Below, one piece after another: positions 48,055-50,621 of a stretch of DNA of 50,621 nt. The translations under genes were made by a program, and so were the position numbers. Position 1 is the stretch's first letter. Each line of letters starts with the position of its first letter. Below the pieces are notes generated by a model that saw nothing but the letters and a program-made list of their open reading frames with translations, was not told where the DNA came from and did no database searches. Source of the DNA: a virus; the IMG/VR virus record IMGVR_UViG_3300024255_000038, positions 1-50,621 of that record; one strand, 5' to 3'.

Positions 48055-48062
48055 TATTTATA
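48055..48062 (-). promoter_or_regulatory. Late promoter TATAAATA
   Basis: Perfect T4 late octamer, minus strand, 34 nt before the adhesin ATG, directly after the terminator at 48063-48094. Confidence 0.85.
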
Positions 48063-48094
48063 AAAGAAAAGACCCCAAGTATTTCTTGAGGTCT
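48063..48094 (-). terminator. Rho-independent terminator
   Basis: Stem AGACCTCAAG / CTTGGGGTCT with an AAATA loop, followed by TTTTCTTTT on the minus strand. Ends the transcript of the 337-aa gene and insulates the late promoter that follows. Confidence 0.85.
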
Positions 48095-48132
48095 ACACTT
48101 CCTTCACACGGACGTACTAATTATAATGGTTT

Positions 48133-49146
48133 TCAAGCAGCAACTGAGAAGATTTGATTTAAATTAGGAGAAATTTTTTGATCCTTGTATTTAAATGCAG
48201 TCTGCTTCCAATCACCACCTGGTTTAGTTCCAGTTTGATCTTTCATATACTTATCCATCCAGTAGCAAGCAAAGGATACTGTGTTATTCAGTCCACCATC
48301 CTTGTACCAGATAGTAGTCTTATCTTTCCACATGTTTCCAGTCTCCCACTCATAAACAATATGGGTAACTCCATCCCAATCTCTAGTTCTTCGGGATCCA
48401 GCAGCACGTTGGTTGATAAACGAAAGTGCTTCAATCAATTTTGGATTTTCACATCCGTACTTCTTCAATGTCATCAGTGCAGTGCAAACCAATGCTTGGT
48501 CCCATGCACCAGAGTTTGAGCAGATTTGATCAAACGCTTTGATTTCATTTAGAAATGCACCAACCTGACCAGGAATCTCTGCAGCCTTTACATTATACTG
48601 ATTCCAAGTTTCGGGAAAGTAAAAGTGGCATGCTTTGTTGAGACCACTGAGGATTGCTCCTTGAATCAACTTATGAGATACTGGTTGGTAGTTGTACATA
48701 CCATACAGAACACCATAAATCTTCTCTTGATTTCGTTCTACACTATCAACTGAATCAAAGGTATCATATGATTCGCGAATACGTGCAAGACTTTGGAAAG
48801 AATATTCAATAACAAATACTTCATTAGGAATTGAATCCGACCCGCCACGAGACCAATTCATGGCACGAGTGTTAGAATCAATTCTAAAACGATATCCTGC
48901 AGGATACTTTCTACCTTTCAGTTCATCTGGTTCTGTTAGTTTAGCAAGAAAAACTACACAGTGCTCAGTCAAAAGTTTTGAAAGGTGTTTTTGTGCTTTA
49001 GCTAAGCGCCCTTCTGTATTTCGTTGGCAGAATACTTCAGGTAGTTCTGCAAACTTATCATAGTTCATCCAATATGAATTAATCTGTCCACTGTCGCGGA
49101 TGGGCATGAATGGTACGATAGTGCCATCCGATCTTTGTACTGTCAT
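48133..49146 (-). CDS. Unknown protein, 337 aa
   Basis: MTVQRSDGTIVPFMPIRDSG start. KGRKYPAGYRFRIDSNTRAM followed by FVIEYSFQSLARIRESYDTF recalls the substrate-loop phrase D-x-N-T-R of ParB/sulfiredoxin-like phage proteins, though no nuclease motif is complete. The C-terminal half is helical (QALVCTALMTLKKYGCENPK) with Trp-rich strands. It has a single-gene transcript with a consensus host-type promoter and a strong terminator, so it is probably expressed early. Function unknown. Confidence 0.65.
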   Translation of the reverse strand: MTVQRSDGTIVPFMPIRDSGQINSYWMNYDKFAELPEVFCQRNTEGRLAKAQKHLSKLLTEHCVVFLAKLTEPDELKGRKYPAGYRFRIDSNTRAMNWSRGGSDSIPNEVFVIEYSFQSLARIRESYDTFDSVDSVERNQEKIYGVLYGMYNYQPVSHKLIQGAILSGLNKACHFYFPETWNQYNVKAAEIPGQVGAFLNEIKAFDQICSNSGAWDQALVCTALMTLKKYGCENPKLIEALSFINQRAAGSRRTRDWDGVTHIVYEWETGNMWKDKTTIWYKDGGLNNTVSFACYWMDKYMKDQTGTKPGGDWKQTAFKYKDQKISPNLNQIFSVAA

Positions 49147-49203
49147 ATAGTGACCATTTTATAAACCAGTAACCAGTTGGAGGTTCTGGGAGGTAACTTA
49201 CAT

Positions 49204-49232
49204 AGTATAGCAGGTCCTCTATGCCTTGTCAA
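49204..49232 (-). promoter_or_regulatory. Consensus sigma70 promoter in the end of purM
   Basis: -35 TTGACA (49232-49227), 17-bp spacer, -10 TATACT (49209-49204). The -35 is in the last codons of purM. Predicted start about 50 nt before the ATG at 49146. Confidence 0.8.
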
Positions 49233-50151
49233 CCTCACCGATGACCCACGATCTCATGCCATGTGGAGTATCAGCAATCAATTCTTGAGTTAATGTTACT
49301 ACGTCTGGTGGCACAACCAAACAGAATCCAATACCCATATTGAATACGTTGAGCATTTCAGTGTCTGAGATGTCTCCAGCATTCTGGATCTTCTCAAAGA
49401 CTTCTGGTATATCCCACCCGTAATTCACGTTGACCTTAAGACCTTCTGGAAGGCATCGTGGGAGGTTCTCAGGCAGTCCTCCACCTGTGATATGTGCCAT
49501 GCCTAAGATGGGAACTTCGTCCAACAGGTGCTGGACTAGAGGGGCATAGATGGTGGTCGGCACCAGCAGCTCAGGCATCTCCTTATAGTAAATATAATTT
49601 CTCCACAGCATATCATTGACGAGAGTGTATCCATTACTATGAAGACCACTACTCTCAATACCAATAACTACATCGCCAGGTCGGATGTTGCGACCATCAA
49701 CAACATCATTCTTCTCCACAATACCAGTACAGAAACCAGCAAGGTCATAATCATTTTGTCTGAAATGCTCCGCTGTTTCTCCACCTAGGAGATCCATACC
49801 AGTGAGCTCACATGCCTTAGCAACTCCATATACAATGTCACTGACATTAGCATCAAGTGTTTTGGTAGAGATATAGTCTAAGAAATAAAGAGGTTTAGCA
49901 CCAGAACATATAACGTCATTAACGCACATAGCAACAAGGTCCTGGCCAATAGTAGTGTAATCATTAGCAATTCTACAGATGTTAATTTTAGTTCCTACAC
50001 CATCGGCACCAGATACCAAGACAGGTTTCTCGTATCCTGATGGGATCTCCATCATTCCATTGAACCCACCAATACTAGGTGCCAATACTTTAAGATACTC
50101 TACAAAGGAACGACCCTTTTGAATGTCAACGCCAGAAGTTTTGTAATCCAT
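49219..50151 (-). CDS. purM: Phosphoribosylaminoimidazole synthetase (AIR synthase)
   Basis: 310 residues (host enzymes about 340). DYKTSGVDIQKGRSFVEYLK, VLVSGADGVGTKINICRI, LVAMCVNDVICSGAKPLYFLD, LLGGETAEHFRQNDYDLAGF, GLHSNGYTLVND and MAHITGGGLPENLPRCLP give a complete PurM. It makes AIR from FGAM with ATP in purine synthesis. An auxiliary gene known in these phages. The start overlaps the upstream stop by one base. Confidence 0.95.
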   Translation of the reverse strand: MDYKTSGVDIQKGRSFVEYLKVLAPSIGGFNGMMEIPSGYEKPVLVSGADGVGTKINICRIANDYTTIGQDLVAMCVNDVICSGAKPLYFLDYISTKTLDANVSDIVYGVAKACELTGMDLLGGETAEHFRQNDYDLAGFCTGIVEKNDVVDGRNIRPGDVVIGIESSGLHSNGYTLVNDMLWRNYIYYKEMPELLVPTTIYAPLVQHLLDEVPILGMAHITGGGLPENLPRCLPEGLKVNVNYGWDIPEVFEKIQNAGDISDTEMLNVFNMGIGFCLVVPPDVVTLTQELIADTPHGMRSWVIGEVDKA

Positions 50152-50351
50152 CAGTCATTCATCTCCGAAATTGTGTTGTCAAGGGTATCAAGAAGACTAT
50201 CAAAAGAATTTATACTTTCAACTTCACTAAGCAACTTAGCGATCTGTGTGCAAACAACTGGACGCTCTTGTCTGGCAGCAAATGCCAGGGCATTGCGTAG
50301 TGATTCTGCTGACTCATCAAGTGAGTCTTGGACTGTTTTAGATAGTGCCAT
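50151..50351 (-). CDS. Hypothetical protein, 66 aa
   Basis: MALSKTVQDSLDESAESLRN then ALAFAARQERPVVCTQIAKL and an acidic helical end (LLDTLDNTISEMND). Helical throughout. Start and stop overlap neighbours by one base each, so it is translated with purM. A small conserved phage protein of unknown role. Confidence 0.65.
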   Translation of the reverse strand: MALSKTVQDSLDESAESLRNALAFAARQERPVVCTQIAKLLSEVESINSFDSLLDTLDNTISEMND

Positions 50352-50620
50352 TAATAAATTTCTCCTTTGATAATACCTTCACGGTTTTTTAATTTCCATA
50401 CGATGTACTCTATGGTAGGTACACACTGGGGATTCCATCCAGCAAAAGTAGTGTGTTCTCCACTTGGAATCTCCCAACATGGAGCATCATCGTTGTCAAG
50501 ATCTAGTGACTCACGATATGCTTCGTCACCGAGTAGAACACATGCTCTCTCTGCTTCATTCAAACTAGTGAAACAGGAAAAACAATTCTTTCTAATCTCA
50601 TCGGGGATTTCATGTTTCAT
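50351..50620 (-). CDS. Hypothetical protein, 89 aa
   Basis: MKHEIPDEIRKNCFSCFTSL starts at the window edge, so a longer N-terminus cannot be excluded. Four Cys; an acidic segment (SLDLDNDDAPCWEIPSGE) then a basic end (EYIVWKLKNREGIIKGEIY). No family recognised. Overlaps the next start by one base. Confidence 0.55.
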   Translation of the reverse strand: MKHEIPDEIRKNCFSCFTSLNEAERACVLLGDEAYRESLDLDNDDAPCWEIPSGEHTTFAGWNPQCVPTIEYIVWKLKNREGIIKGEIY

Positions 50621-50621
50621 A

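Overview
The window looks like part of the genome of a T4-like marine cyanophage (cyanomyovirus infecting Synechococcus or Prochlorococcus). The basis is recognisable T4-type morphogenesis and replication proteins (gp4, gp5, gp26, gp27, gp48, gp53, gp54, gp32, gp33, gp59) mixed with the auxiliary genes typical of these phages: cpeT, phoH, thyX, a glutaredoxin, purM, a DUF1825 gene and seven 2-oxoglutarate/Fe(II) oxygenase-like genes. Almost everything is on the minus strand; only the gp48-gp53 pair is on plus. No integrase, insertion sequence or CRISPR array was seen.

Layout. (1) About 1-6.9 kb: tightly packed small genes of early type, mostly unknown, with a helicase/nuclease-like pair and a HicA-like protein. 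They are served by sigma70-like promoters, two of which share a 59-60 bp module that also occurs, without a recognisable -35, at a third site. (2) 6.9-14.1 kb: four virion structural or fibre-like proteins, each in or near a late-promoter unit. (3) 14.1-17 kb: a run of small overlapping genes, an oxygenase, cpeT and a Phd-like gene. (4) 17-32 kb: the baseplate hub block gp5, oxygenase, tRNA-Val, gp27, two giant hub or tape-measure-like proteins carrying cell-wall enzymes, gp26 with a probable -1 frameshift extension, gp54, gp4, and on the plus strand gp48-gp53, closed by a two-way terminator. (5) 32-36.4 kb: a secreted glycine-rich protein, gp32, an oxygenase, DUF1825, gp59, gp33 and a RecB/MGME1-like exonuclease. 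(6) 36.4-42 kb: oxygenase, phoH, two small paralogues, oxygenase, thyX, membrane and hypothetical proteins, glutaredoxin. (7) 42-48 kb: a large fibre-like protein with a PA14-like segment, two oxygenases, a possible fibre chaperone and an adhesin-like protein. (8) 48-50.6 kb: an unknown 337-residue protein, purM and two small genes.

Regulation can be read directly. Late promoters are NATAAATA or NCTAAATA octamers, usually 13-34 nt before the gene they serve, and many overlap the stop codon of the gene upstream. Host-like promoters (TTGACA-N17/18-TATACT or close variants) sit before gp32, tRNA-Val, the helicase, the 80-residue gene at 6.6 kb and the 337-residue gene at 48.1 kb. Two of them are interlocked with rho-independent terminators.

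The strongest candidates for something new are the T_TTT_TTC slippery site at the end of gp26 leading into a 62-residue extension with no usable start; the phased 59-60 bp promoter module; the stop-codon-embedded late promoters; and two tandem paralogous hub proteins, one with a lambda R-like transglycosylase and one with a VanY-like peptidase, which appear to replace the lysozyme domain missing from gp5.
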